A stretch of DNA of 64,000 bases from Lysobacter capsici (GTDB taxonomy: Bacteria; Pseudomonadota; Gammaproteobacteria; Xanthomonadales; Xanthomonadaceae): the NCBI RefSeq assembly GCF_014779555.2, contig NZ_CP094357.1, positions 682,001 through 746,000 on the forward strand, given 5' to 3'. A program made the translations under genes and the position numbers. The notes beneath the pieces are model-generated. The model did no database searches, was not told where the DNA came from, and saw only the letters and a list, made by a program, of their open reading frames with translations. How positions within the stretch are numbered: position 1 is the first letter of the stretch; each line of letters starts with the position of its first letter. Positions 44,978-53,860 of the stretch are shown here, in pieces.

Positions 44978-47827
44978 ATGCGCGTGCGGTATTTCCCCGT
45001 CTCTTTGGCCGTCGCGGTCGCCGTCCTGTCGTGCCTGAGCCTGCAGGCGACAGCCGCAGCATCCGGACCGTCCGCGCTCGAACCCGCGTACGAAACTTCG
45101 CTTCCGCCGGCGCCGGCCTTCACCCAACGCACCCTCGCCAACGGCCTGCGCGTCTACGCGATGCGCGACACCTCGGTGTCCGAGGTCGCGGTCAACGTGT
45201 GGTACGACGTCGGCGGCAAGGACGATCCGAAAGGCCGCTCCGGCCTGGCGCATCTGTTCGAACACCTGATGTTCAAGTCCAGCCGCAACCTGCCGGCGGG
45301 CGGTTTCACCGGCCTGGCCGAGGACGTCGGCGGCAGCAACGACGCGTCCACCGAAGACGACTACACCCGCTATTTCGAGACCGTGCCGGCCGCGTACCTG
45401 GAACGCATGCTATTCGCCGAGGCCGATCGCATGGCCGGTCTGGTCGTCGACGCGCCGACGCTCGCATCCGAACGCAAGGTGGTGAAGGAAGAAATCGGCA
45501 CGCGCGTGCAGTCGCAGGCCTACGGTCGTCTGGTCCAGGAGTATCTGCCGGCGCTGTCGTACGCGCGCCTGCCGTATGCGCGTCCGGCGATCGGGTGCGG
45601 CGACGATCTCGACGCCGCCACGCTCGAGGAAGTTCGCGCGTTTCATGCCACCTATTACCGACCCGACAACGCGGTGCTGGTGGTCGCCGGCCATTTCGAT
45701 CCGGAACAACTGGATCGCTGGATCGATCGCTACTTCGCGCCGATTGCGCGTCCCGCCACGCCGATCCCGCGCGTCGACTTGTCAGAACCGCCGCGCGAAA
45801 CCGCCAGCCGCCAGACCGTCTACGAACCGGCGACGCCATTGCCGGCGGTGGTCAAGAGTTATCCCTTGCCGCGTGACGATCATGCCGATACGCCGGCGTT
45901 GATGGTGCTCGATGCGTTGTTGTCGGCCGGCGCGAGCGCGCGGCTCAATGCGCATCTGGTCCGGCAGCGTTCGCTCGCGCAGAGTGCGTCGACCCGGTTC
46001 GAACGGCGCAGGCTCGGCGGCTATCTGGCGGTCTACGCGATCCTCGCCGGCGATGTCGACGTGGATGCCGGCGAAGCCGCGTTGAGCGAAGAGGTGGCGA
46101 AACTGCGCGACGCGCCGGTGACGGCGGAGGAACTGAGCCGGGCGAAGAACCAGTTGCTGACCGCGGCGCTGCGCAGCCGCGAGACCCCCGACGGCCGGGC
46201 CATGGCGCTGGGTCGCGCGGTGTTGGTCGCTGGCGATGCGCGCGCCGATCAGCGTCAGCTGGCCGCGGCCTTGGCGGTGAGCGCGGCCGATGTACAGCGC
46301 GTGGCCAATACTTATCTGCTCGAGCGCCGCGCCGCGACCCTGCGCTATCTGCCGATCGACGCGGCGCCGGCCGGAACCAAGGGCGACACCATCGCGGTCC
46401 GGCCGACGGTGGTCGAAACCACGCTGACGCCCGCGCCTGACCTGCCGGTCGTGACCCTGGCGCCGCCGGACGAACGCATCGCATTGCCGGCCGCGGGGCC
46501 GGCGGTGCTGCCGACGATTCCCGCGCCGCTCGAATGGCGCCTGCGCAACGGCCTGCGCGTGGTGCTGGTGGAAAAACGCGGCGCGCCGCTGCTGACCTTG
46601 GCGATGGTGACGCCCGACGGCAGCGCCAGCGATCCGCTCGGACGCGCGGGTCTGGCCGAGCTGGGCACGGCGCTGATGACCACGGGTCGCGCCGCTGCAT
46701 CGAACGGCGACATCGCCGCTCGGGTCGAAGCGCTAGGCGGCAGCCTCGGCAGCGGCGCCGGCCTGGATGCGGCCTCGGTCACCTTGAACGTCGGCGCGGC
46801 GTCGCGCTCGGCCGCGCTCGCGATCCTCGCCGACATCGTGCGTCGTCCGGCGTTCGCCGCCGACGATATCGAACGCGCGCGCGGTCAGGCGCTGGATGCG
46901 CTCGACGGCTACGGCGAAGACCCGATGCGGATCGCGCGCCGCGTTGCGTCGCGCGCGGTGTTCGGCGATGCGCCTTACGGCCGGCCATCATCCGGCACGG
47001 CGGCGAGCTTGAAAGCCATCACCCGCGACGACCTCGCCGCCGCGCATGCGCGCGCCTGGCAACCCGCGCGCGCGAGTCTGGTCATGGTCGGCGATGTCAG
47101 CGCGGCGCAAGCGCGCGAGCTCGCCGAAGCGGCGTTCGGCGATTGGCGGGTCGATGCGGTCGGTGAAGCATCGCCGCCGCAGGCGACCTCGACGCCCAAG
47201 CCGCGGGTGATCGTGGTCGACATGCCCGAGGTGAGTCAGGCCGCGATCGTCGTCGCCCGGCCCGCGCTCGCGCGCAACGATCCCGACTGGTACGCGGCCT
47301 TGGTCGCCAACGCCGCCCTCGGCGGCGGCAGCGCCTCGCGCCTGAATGCCGAACTGCGCTACAAGCGCGCATTGACCTACGACGCCGGCAGCGTATTGAG
47401 CCAGACCCGTCAGCCCGGTTCGCTGGTCGCGGCCACCTTGACCCGACCTGAGGTGGCCGCGAGCGCGGTCGAACTGATCCTGGCCGAACTGCGCCGGCTC
47501 GGCGCCGAGCCGATGGACGCGGCCGAATTGCAGGCGCGCAAGCAACTGGTGATCGGCGAATTCAGCCGCAGGGTCGGCACCGGCGCGGGCGTGGCCGGCC
47601 TGATCGGCGATCACGCCGCGCAGGCGATGGCCTTGAGCGAACTCGACCGATTCATCGCCGCGGTGGAGCGGGTCACGCCGCAGGCGGTGCGGCAGGCGGC
47701 GCGGCGATCGTTCGATCCGGACGGCGCTAGCATCGTCGTGGTCGGAGACGCCAAACGCTTCGCCGATGCATTGCGCAAGACGCATCCGCGGGTCGAATCG
47801 ATGTCGGTGAGCGACGCGCTGCGTTGA
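44978..47827 (+). CDS. M16-family zinc peptidase (pitrilysin type), exported
   Basis: 949 residues from an ATG at 44978. Signal peptide: MRVRYFPVSLAVAVAVLSCLSLQATAAASG. The first M16 domain has the inverted zinc motif HLFEH (H92, E95, H96) and the distal ligand E172, 76 residues after the second His, as in active pitrilysins. The second half repeats the fold (LEWRLRNGLRVVLVEKRGAPLLTLAM) but has GLAELGTALM in place of the zinc motif, the usual inactive partner domain. It acts in the periplasm on short or unfolded peptides. It stands alone between ndvB and the OsmC operon. Confidence 0.92.
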   Translation: MRVRYFPVSLAVAVAVLSCLSLQATAAASGPSALEPAYETSLPPAPAFTQRTLANGLRVYAMRDTSVSEVAVNVWYDVGGKDDPKGRSGLAHLFEHLMFKSSRNLPAGGFTGLAEDVGGSNDASTEDDYTRYFETVPAAYLERMLFAEADRMAGLVVDAPTLASERKVVKEEIGTRVQSQAYGRLVQEYLPALSYARLPYARPAIGCGDDLDAATLEEVRAFHATYYRPDNAVLVVAGHFDPEQLDRWIDRYFAPIARPATPIPRVDLSEPPRETASRQTVYEPATPLPAVVKSYPLPRDDHADTPALMVLDALLSAGASARLNAHLVRQRSLAQSASTRFERRRLGGYLAVYAILAGDVDVDAGEAALSEEVAKLRDAPVTAEELSRAKNQLLTAALRSRETPDGRAMALGRAVLVAGDARADQRQLAAALAVSAADVQRVANTYLLERRAATLRYLPIDAAPAGTKGDTIAVRPTVVETTLTPAPDLPVVTLAPPDERIALPAAGPAVLPTIPAPLEWRLRNGLRVVLVEKRGAPLLTLAMVTPDGSASDPLGRAGLAELGTALMTTGRAAASNGDIAARVEALGGSLGSGAGLDAASVTLNVGAASRSAALAILADIVRRPAFAADDIERARGQALDALDGYGEDPMRIARRVASRAVFGDAPYGRPSSGTAASLKAITRDDLAAAHARAWQPARASLVMVGDVSAAQARELAEAAFGDWRVDAVGEASPPQATSTPKPRVIVVDMPEVSQAAIVVARPALARNDPDWYAALVANAALGGGSASRLNAELRYKRALTYDAGSVLSQTRQPGSLVAATLTRPEVAASAVELILAELRRLGAEPMDAAELQARKQLVIGEFSRRVGTGAGVAGLIGDHAAQAMALSELDRFIAAVERVTPQAVRQAARRSFDPDGASIVVVGDAKRFADALRKTHPRVESMSVSDALR

Positions 47828-48131
47828 GTGCGCGCGAACCGCGGCGTGACCCGGTGTGTTGTCGAATCCAGTGGCTAGTGGGGCCTTGTCGCGCTCGCGC
47901 GTCGGCGTCGCGATGCCAAGCTTTTCGCAGCTCCGCGGCAGGCTTCGCGGCGTGATCGGCGCCCACGCCCGCCTCGATCGATTGTTCGCCGGATGGGACT
48001 GTGTGTGTAGATTCCGGCAACCGCGATACCGCCGGGTCTGCGCTATGGTTCGCTCATAACCGCATCGCCGGTATGGCGCGTCGACGATCGGCGCGCGGCA
48101 AGGGCGATGCGCTTCATCATCAGGATATCCA
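47828..48131. promoter_or_regulatory. Promoter region of the OsmC-pirin-OsmC operon
   Basis: 304 bp between the M16 gene and the first osmC-like gene, both on the plus strand. I see no gene here, and no clear promoter boxes or OxyR/OhrR-type dyad. Confidence 0.35.
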
Positions 48132-48599
48132 ATGCCCGACTCCAACCTCGTGGTTCCCAGCGTGCATGCCGCCAGCGCGGCCGCGCCGTACCGGGTCGAC
48201 CTGCGCGACGATCTCGGCCATCTGTGGCAAGCCGACGAGCCGGCCGATCTGGGCGGCGGCGACACCGCGCCGTCGCCCGAGCGCTTGCTGCTGTCGAGCC
48301 TGGGCGCCTGCACCGCGATCACCGTGCGCATGTACGCGGCGCGCAAGCAGTGGCCGTTGACCGAGGTGCGGGTCGAGCTGCAGTTCAATCCCAACGGCAA
48401 GCCCGAGGCCGGTACCGAGCTGACCCGCGTCGTTTCCTTGCACGGCGATCTGTCCGACGAACAGCGCCAACGCTTGCTGCAGATCGCCAACGCCTGTCCG
48501 ATCCACAAGGTGCTGACCGGCGAGGTGCGCATCGCGACCTCGTTGCAGGCGGCGGTCGGGTCGAACGAAGCCGCGCCGACCACAGGAGTATCGCCATGA
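48132..48599 (+). CDS. OsmC-family protein (first copy)
   Basis: 155 residues from an ATG at 48132. OsmC/Ohr fold: substrate-site block TAPSPERLLLSSLGACTAITVRMYAA with the peroxidatic Cys in GACTA (about residue 58). The second Cys is in NACPIHKVLTG (about residue 121), so both redox Cys of thiol peroxidases are present. Family members reduce organic hydroperoxides. Its stop overlaps the pirin ATG (ATGA at 48596-48599). A second OsmC gene follows the pirin gene, an unusual arrangement. Confidence 0.9.
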   Translation: MPDSNLVVPSVHAASAAAPYRVDLRDDLGHLWQADEPADLGGGDTAPSPERLLLSSLGACTAITVRMYAARKQWPLTEVRVELQFNPNGKPEAGTELTRVVSLHGDLSDEQRQRLLQIANACPIHKVLTGEVRIATSLQAAVGSNEAAPTTGVSP

Positions 48600-49552
48600 G
48601 CCGTCCCGAAGCGTCCGCCGAACCGGTGCGCAGCAGCGACGGCGCGCAATGCGCCGGCCAGCCCGTGCTGGAACGCATCGCCACGCGCAGCCGCGAGATC
48701 GCGCCGGGCTTCGAAGTGCATCGCGCGGTGCCGTCGCGGACCCGGCGCAAGGTCGGCGCCTGGTGTTTTCTCGATCATGCCGGCCCGATCCAGCACGGTC
48801 CCGGCGCCGGTCCCGCGGTCGGCCCGCATCCGCATATCGGCCTGCAGACCTTCACCTGGATGCTCGAAGGCGAAGTGCTGCATCGCGACAGCCTGGGTTC
48901 GGAGCAGCTCATCCGTCCCGGCCAGGTCAATCTGATGACCGCCGGCCGCGGCATCGTGCACGCCGAAGAGCCGCCCGACGGCAACGCCGGCCGCGTGCAT
49001 CTGACGCAATTGTGGATCGCGCTGCCCGACGCGCAGCGGCAGCGTGAGCCGTCGTTCCATCACTACCCCGACTTGCCGATCCTCGAGCGCGGCGGCTTTC
49101 GCATCACCGTGCTGGCCGGCGAAGCCCTGGGCGAGCGCGCGCCGGCGCGGGTGTTCACGCCGCTGGTCGGCATCGATCTGGCCGCCAGCGCCGCGGCTTC
49201 CACCGAGCTGCCGCTCACGCCCGGATTCGAACATGCGGTGCTGTGTCTGCAAGGCGAGATCGAGGTCGAAGGCGAACGCATCGAAGCCGACACCCTGCTG
49301 TACCTGGGCCTGGGCCGCGACACATTGCGATTGCGCTGCGACGGCGCGGCGCGGTTGTTGCTGATCGGCGGCGAGCCGCTGGAAGAGGACTTGCTGATGT
49401 GGTGGAACTTCGTCGCGCGCACGCCCGAGGAAGTGTTGCAGGCCAGCGAGGACTGGAATGCCGGCCGTTACTTCGGCGACGTGCCCGGCACCACGCTGGA
49501 ACGTATTCCCGCGCCGGTGCCCGCCAACCTCAATCTCAAGGCGCAACGCTGA
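48596..49552 (+). CDS. Pirin-family protein
   Basis: 318 residues from an ATG at 48596. Bicupin pirin fold. The metal-binding N-cupin residues are visible in HPHIGLQTFTWMLEGEVLHRD (three of the conserved His and a Glu), followed by LMTAGRGIVHAEE, the pirin signature. The C-terminal cupin carries GGEPLEEDLLMWWNFVARTPEEV. Bacterial pirins bind Fe or Ni and include quercetin-2,3-dioxygenases and redox-responsive regulators. The gene is coupled at both ends to OsmC genes. A role in handling reactive or electrophilic compounds is inferred from that context. Confidence 0.92.
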   Translation: MSRPEASAEPVRSSDGAQCAGQPVLERIATRSREIAPGFEVHRAVPSRTRRKVGAWCFLDHAGPIQHGPGAGPAVGPHPHIGLQTFTWMLEGEVLHRDSLGSEQLIRPGQVNLMTAGRGIVHAEEPPDGNAGRVHLTQLWIALPDAQRQREPSFHHYPDLPILERGGFRITVLAGEALGERAPARVFTPLVGIDLAASAAASTELPLTPGFEHAVLCLQGEIEVEGERIEADTLLYLGLGRDTLRLRCDGAARLLLIGGEPLEEDLLMWWNFVARTPEEVLQASEDWNAGRYFGDVPGTTLERIPAPVPANLNLKAQR

Positions 49553-49968
49553 TGAAAGCCATCTCGACCGCGCGGGTTTGCTCCGAAGGCCCGCAGTATC
49601 GTCATCGCATCCGAACCGGCGAGCACGATCTCATCGCCGACGAGCCGGTCGCCGCGGGTGGCCAGGATGCTGGCCCGGCGCCCTACGATTATCTGCTCGC
49701 CGGGCTGGGCGCGTGCACCGCGATCACCTTGCGCATGTATGCCGAGAAGAAAGGCTGGGAACTGGGTGAACTGCGGGTCGAGTTGACCTTGCTGAAAAAT
49801 CGCGAAGGCGATACCCGGATCGAACGCGTCCTGCACAGCGATGCCGGCTTGAGCGAGGAGCAATGGCAGCGCTTGCTCGAGGTGGCGGGCAAGACGCCGG
49901 TGACGCGGACCTTGCAGGAGGGCGCGACGATCGACACGCGCCGTGGCGATGAGGCGCCGGCGGCTTAA
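49552..49968 (+). CDS. OsmC-family protein (second copy)
   Basis: 138 residues. The ATG shares one base with the pirin stop (TGATG at 49550-49554). OsmC fold with PAPYDYLLAGLGACTAITLRMYAEKKGW, so the first redox Cys is present (about residue 58). The position of the second Cys is occupied in GKTPVTRTLQEG by no Cys at all, whereas copy 1 has NACPIHKVL. This copy therefore probably cannot form the intramolecular disulfide of classical Ohr/OsmC peroxidases. It may act as a one-Cys hydrolase-like or binding variant. Confidence 0.88.
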   Translation: MKAISTARVCSEGPQYRHRIRTGEHDLIADEPVAAGGQDAGPAPYDYLLAGLGACTAITLRMYAEKKGWELGELRVELTLLKNREGDTRIERVLHSDAGLSEEQWQRLLEVAGKTPVTRTLQEGATIDTRRGDEAPAA

Positions 49969-50105
49969 TCGTGAGGTCGCGGTGGGCTCGTCGCGTTCAA
50001 CGGTTTGCGTTCGCGCCACGAATGGCTCGTGGCTTCTATGTCGGTGCGCGGCTGGTCGGTGCGGTGGTTTCGGATCGCGCGCCGCGCTTTTTATTTTCTG
50101 CGCGC

Positions 50106-50540
50106 TTAATTGATGATGCTGAAACCCGCCGGCGCCCGCGTCGGCCGCGGCGCATCGCAGTGGTACATATCCAGGTAGACGCGGATCTTGGTCTCGCCGC
50201 ACGCCACCTCGTAGCCGTCGACGATGTGATAGTCGGCCTCGCCCGGCTGCAGGGCCTTGTAGCCCATCATGTCCTCGATCAGCCGATTGGTAGCGTCGTC
50301 GCTCAGATCGCCCGGCAGCGGCGTGCGTTCGCCGAAATTGCCGCTGCGCTCGAACGTCGCATGCTCGCTGTCCGGGCAGACCAGGCGGGCGAGGTACTCG
50401 TGTTCGCCGCGCGGCTTGCAGACCTCCACCGCCTGTTCCTTGGACAGGCCGTAGCTGTCGGCGGCGACCTTGGCCGGTGCTTCGGCGCCGGCGGCGCCGG
50501 TCACGAACAGCAGCGTCAATGCAGCGGTACGAAGATTCAT
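50106..50540 (-). CDS. Small exported protein of unknown function
   Basis: 144 residues from an ATG at 50540. Signal peptide MNLRTAALTLLFVTGAAGAEA. The mature part is acidic and polar, with four Cys (VEVCKPRG, RLVCPDS, EVACGET, MYHCDAP) that could form two disulfides. No known domain recognised. Its start overlaps the stop of the upstream zinc-ribbon membrane-protein gene (50537-50540), so it belongs to a three-gene minus-strand operon. Confidence 0.75.
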   Translation of the reverse strand: MNLRTAALTLLFVTGAAGAEAPAKVAADSYGLSKEQAVEVCKPRGEHEYLARLVCPDSEHATFERSGNFGERTPLPGDLSDDATNRLIEDMMGYKALQPGEADYHIVDGYEVACGETKIRVYLDMYHCDAPRPTRAPAGFSIIN

Positions 50541-50974
50541 CGCGGCGGTTCCTTGGTGGTGGGCGCGGTGGGGGGGCAGGTCGCGTCGTCGGCTGGCGGC
50601 GCGATCCATGGCGGCGTTTTCAGCCAGTACATACAGTGAACACAGTGGTCGATCCAGGTGGCGGCTTGCCTTTGCATGCCGGTCGGGTTGCGGCCGCAGT
50701 GCGGGCAACACAGATCGACGGCGTGGCGCTCGTGATCCAGCGCCAGCAACAGCGCCGCAAGCAGCGCGCCAGCCAGACCCGATCCAAACAGCACCAGAGC
50801 GACCGCGCCGCCATGCAGCGCGGGCACGCAACTCAATCCCAGGCCGGCCACCGCGACCACCGCCGCGACCGACGCGGCTTTGCGGAACAACGGCGGGTGT
50901 GCGGCCAGGGCCTGTTGCCAAGCGCGTACAACCCGCGGATCGTAGGTGGCGCGCATCGTCGGCGTGTCGGCCAT
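50537..50974 (-). CDS. Membrane protein with zinc-ribbon-like Cys pairs
   Basis: 145 residues from an ATG at 50974. Two hydrophobic helices at about residues 34-52 (ASVAAVVAVAGLGLSCVPAL) and 57-79. After them comes a Cys-rich cytoplasmic or periplasmic segment with CCPHCGRNPTG and HCVHCMYW, two CxxC knuckles that could bind zinc. The C-terminus is Pro/Thr-rich. Coupled to the small exported protein by a four-base overlap and 14 bp behind the next upstream gene. Function unknown. Confidence 0.75.
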   Translation of the reverse strand: MADTPTMRATYDPRVVRAWQQALAAHPPLFRKAASVAAVVAVAGLGLSCVPALHGGAVALVLFGSGLAGALLAALLLALDHERHAVDLCCPHCGRNPTGMQRQAATWIDHCVHCMYWLKTPPWIAPPADDATCPPTAPTTKEPPR

Positions 50975-50988
50975 GGCGGCGGTCTGGG

Positions 50989-51867
50989 TTAGTTATAGCC
51001 GCCGCAGATCGCGCACTCGCCGGCCTCGTCGCCGTCCTTGCGAGGCTTGGCCAGGATCGCGCGGATATGCGCCTGCCGGCGTTTCATCAGCGCGTCGTGC
51101 GGCGCGCCGTAGGTCACGGCGAGTTCGTACAGCGTGTTCGCGTTCTCGATCGATCCGCCGACCAGGTGCAGGGTCGCCCAGTCGCGCAGCACGTTGGCGA
51201 CGATCGGGTCGGTCGGCTTGACGAACTGGGTGCGTTCGAACAGCTGATAGCTCATCGAACGTTGCAGCATGGTTGGAGTCACCGGCTTGCCGTCGTTGCC
51301 GGCCGGCATGGCCGGCATCGGCGGAACCAGCGCGTCGCCGAACTGCACTCCGGCCACCGAATGCTTGGCGAGATAGTTCGGGTCCTTCGCCAATGCGATC
51401 TTGCTTTCGAGAATCCGCGCATGCAGCCATTCCGATTGCAGATGGGCATCGTTGTTGCGGCGCATGCCGATGCGGATCCAGCGCAGCGCGACCTGATCGT
51501 AGCCGGCCAGTTCCAGCGCGGTGCCCAGGTTGGCCGCGGTCTCGTAACGTCCCGGCGAGGTTCGTTCGATCATCAGGAACTGGCGGATCGCGATCGGGTA
51601 CTGCCCTTGATAGATCAGCAGCACGCCCAGGTTGTTGAGGTGATCGAAGGTGGGCTTGGCGCGCGCGTCGGCGATCACCTCCCTGGCCCGCTCCATCTGC
51701 CAGCGCCGTCCCACCTGTCCGGTCATGTGCTCGGTGAGCTCCTCGCCGACGATCCAGTCCGGCGAGAACGAGTGTCCCTGGTGATCGGTGCCGATGTAGT
51801 TGATGCAGGCCTGCGCGGCGGCGGCCGGCAGCAGCAACGCGGCCAGCAGCAGTGTCCTTGCGATCAT
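50989..51867 (-). CDS. Exported TPR-like repeat protein
   Basis: 292 residues from the ATG at 51867, which has GGGGG six bases upstream; 51873 is an alternative. Signal peptide MIARTLLLAALLLPAAAAQA. The mature protein is helical with TPR-like units (FDHLNNLGVLLIYQGQYPIA, YETAANLGTALELAGYDQVA) and ends in ECAICGGYN, a Cys pair. First gene of the three-gene operon (51867 to 50106). It may be a periplasmic scaffold. Function unknown. Confidence 0.78.
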   Translation of the reverse strand: MIARTLLLAALLLPAAAAQACINYIGTDHQGHSFSPDWIVGEELTEHMTGQVGRRWQMERAREVIADARAKPTFDHLNNLGVLLIYQGQYPIAIRQFLMIERTSPGRYETAANLGTALELAGYDQVALRWIRIGMRRNNDAHLQSEWLHARILESKIALAKDPNYLAKHSVAGVQFGDALVPPMPAMPAGNDGKPVTPTMLQRSMSYQLFERTQFVKPTDPIVANVLRDWATLHLVGGSIENANTLYELAVTYGAPHDALMKRRQAHIRAILAKPRKDGDEAGECAICGGYN

Positions 51868-52289
51868 TGCCATCCCCCAGGGCCGCATCCGGCGGCCGCA
51901 TGCCGCCACGTTAGCCATTGGCGGGCGCGAAGCCAAGAGCCGCGCGGATGGGTTCGCGGGGCGCCTGCGCGAGACGTGCGGTCCAGCCGTATCGCGAGTG
52001 CCTGAAGGATGCGAAGGATCGCGGTCGAAACAAGCGCTTGTGGCAGCAGCGACGACTCGGGCTCTTGATCTTCCAATTCCCGATTCCCGGCTCACCCAAA
52101 GCGACGAACGCGGCGGCCGAAGAGACGTTAGTGAACAGTGAGCGCGGCATGATCCCGGGATAAGAATCGCGTAGGCAATTGGTGAGCATTCATGGCGAAT
52201 GTAAGCTCGATATGACTGAACACGCGCACATTCATTCCGCGTTTGCATGCGCTGGCCACAATCGAAACCTCCTCAAGCAGGAGCACATC
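51868..52289. promoter_or_regulatory. Divergent region between the TPR-like operon and the PepSY gene
   Basis: About 420 bp with no supportable gene. A stretch near 52065-52092 (TTCCAATTCCCGATTCCCGG) resembles the short TTCCC-rich intergenic repeats common in xanthomonads. No promoter boxes assigned. Confidence 0.35.
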
Positions 52290-52724
52290 ATGAAACCGAT
52301 CATGCTGGCACTGGCCTTGGCCATCGGCGTACCGACCGTCGCCGCGGCGCAGGAACCGCAGGCCCAGACTTCGCTGACCGAGCATCAGATCCGCACCCGC
52401 CTGGCCGAGCAGGGCTATACCAAGGTCAACGATCTGGATTTTGACGAAGGCGTGTGGAAGGCCGATGCGCGCAGCGCCGACGGCAATCGGGTGCAGGTGC
52501 TGCTGGACCCGCGCACCGGCAACGTATACGCCAACGAACAAGTCACCCAGTTGAGCGAGCGCGACGTGCGCGCCGCGCTGTCGAGCGCCGGGTACACCGA
52601 CATCCATGACGTCGATTACGACGAGGGCATCTGGAACGCCAAGGCCGAGGACACCGGCGGCCGCGACGTGAAGCTCAAGCTCGATCCGCGCAACGGCAAG
52701 ATCTTCGGTATCGAGAAGAACTGA
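52290..52724 (+). CDS. Periplasmic protein with two PepSY-like domains
   Basis: 144 residues from an ATG at 52290 with GGAG nine bases upstream. Signal peptide MKPIMLALALAIGVPTVAAA. Two tandem PepSY-like repeats: LTEHQIRTRLAEQGYTKVND to DPRTGNVYANE (about residues 27-80), and LSERDVRAALSSAGYTDIHD to DPRNGKIFGIE (about 85-142). The DPR-x-GxV/I ending recurs in both. PepSY modules often inhibit or chaperone proteases, or bind metals, in the periplasm. It is monocistronic, with a strong hairpin downstream. Confidence 0.85.
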   Translation: MKPIMLALALAIGVPTVAAAQEPQAQTSLTEHQIRTRLAEQGYTKVNDLDFDEGVWKADARSADGNRVQVLLDPRTGNVYANEQVTQLSERDVRAALSSAGYTDIHDVDYDEGIWNAKAEDTGGRDVKLKLDPRNGKIFGIEKN

Positions 52725-52746
52725 TACGGCGCGGTAACCGCCTGAT

Positions 52747-52775
52747 GATGGCCGCCCGGGCTCCGGGCGGCCATC
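52747..52775 (+). terminator. Strong hairpin downstream of the PepSY gene
   Basis: GATGGCCGCCCGG (52747-52759) and CCGGGCGGCCATC (52763-52775) form a perfect 13-bp stem with a 3-base loop, 23 bp after the stop. No T run follows, so termination would rely on the stem or on Rho. Confidence 0.55.
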
Positions 52776-52878
52776 GCCGGCGATCGAGCGGTGGCCGTCT
52801 CAGGCCATGCTGGCCAGCGCGAACGACCGCTTGCGCCGTTGCTACACTGGCCGCAGTTCCACTGCCGCGAACCGCGCC

Positions 52879-53664
52879 ATGTTCCAGATCGCCTATATCG
52901 AGAGCCGGGGCAACGGCCCCCTGGGCGACGAGGAGACGCGCGTCGTCGGCGAACTGCAGCGACGCGGCGTCGCCATGAAGTTTTTTACCCGCAAGCAGAT
53001 CGACCGGCGCAGCCTGCCGCTGGACGAACGCAGTTTCGTGATGGGCGCGATGCCGGCGATGCTCGGCGCGATCAAGCAACTGGGCATCGAGGTGCCGCCG
53101 CCCAACGATTATCCGCGGGTGCTGCGCGATCTGCTGCGTCGCGAGGTCTGGCAATCCACCCTGGGCGAGATCGAACAACGCATCTGGGACGACCGGCAGC
53201 AGCCGGTGTTCGTCAAGCCGGCCGAGCGGATCAAAACTTTCACCGGCCGGGTCTTCGAAAGCAATGCCGATCTTTACTTCCTGGGTTCCGCGTCGCGCCG
53301 GCAGAAGGTGTGGTGCTCGCAGGTCGTGAAGTGGCGCTCGGAGTTCCGCGCCTATGTGATCGGTACCCAGGTGGTCGCGCTGGATCCCTACGACGGCGAC
53401 GCGCAGCTCGTGCCTTGCGCCCGGACCATCGCCGAGGCGGTGCGGGCCTTTCGCGACAGCGGCGAGGCGCCGGCGGCGTACGCGATCGATTTCGGTGTGC
53501 TGGCCGACGGCCGGACCGCCCTGATCGAGGTCAACGACGGCTATGCGCTCGGGGCGTACCGGATCGCCGCCGCGCCGTATACCGATCTGTTGCTGGCGCG
53601 CTGGGCCGAACTGCTGGCCGGGCGCCGGGTGCCGGCACGTGAAGCGGCGCTTCCGGCCGGTTGA
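52879..53664 (+). CDS. ATP-grasp domain protein (DUF4343-like)
   Basis: 261 residues from an ATG at 52879. The N-terminal half (IAYIESRGNGPLGDEETRVVGELQRRGV) looks like the pre-ATP-grasp fold. The C-terminal ATP-grasp part has PVFVKPAERIKTFTGRVF (nucleotide lysine region), EFRAYVIGTQVVALDPYDGD, and the metal-binding end AIDFGVLADGRTALIEVNDGY with Asp, Glu and Asn ligands. ATP-grasp enzymes join a carboxylate to an amine or thiol through an acyl-phosphate. Substrate not identifiable; there is no peptide precursor beside it. The gene stands alone. Confidence 0.8.
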   Translation: MFQIAYIESRGNGPLGDEETRVVGELQRRGVAMKFFTRKQIDRRSLPLDERSFVMGAMPAMLGAIKQLGIEVPPPNDYPRVLRDLLRREVWQSTLGEIEQRIWDDRQQPVFVKPAERIKTFTGRVFESNADLYFLGSASRRQKVWCSQVVKWRSEFRAYVIGTQVVALDPYDGDAQLVPCARTIAEAVRAFRDSGEAPAAYAIDFGVLADGRTALIEVNDGYALGAYRIAAAPYTDLLLARWAELLAGRRVPAREAALPAG

Positions 53665-53860
53665 GCGAGCGGGCCGATGTGGGCGCGGCCGGCGGATCGG
53701 GGCGGCCGGCCGCGGCCTCGGAACCGGCGCGAAATTTTTTTATCGGGCCTGTCGATTCCCGCAATCGTGGCTCGTCGCTAACAGGAGCAGGCAGCAAACG
53801 CAGGGTCATCCAGGCCTGCGCCGCCGGCCAAACCAATCCTCACCAACCAGGACCTTCGCC

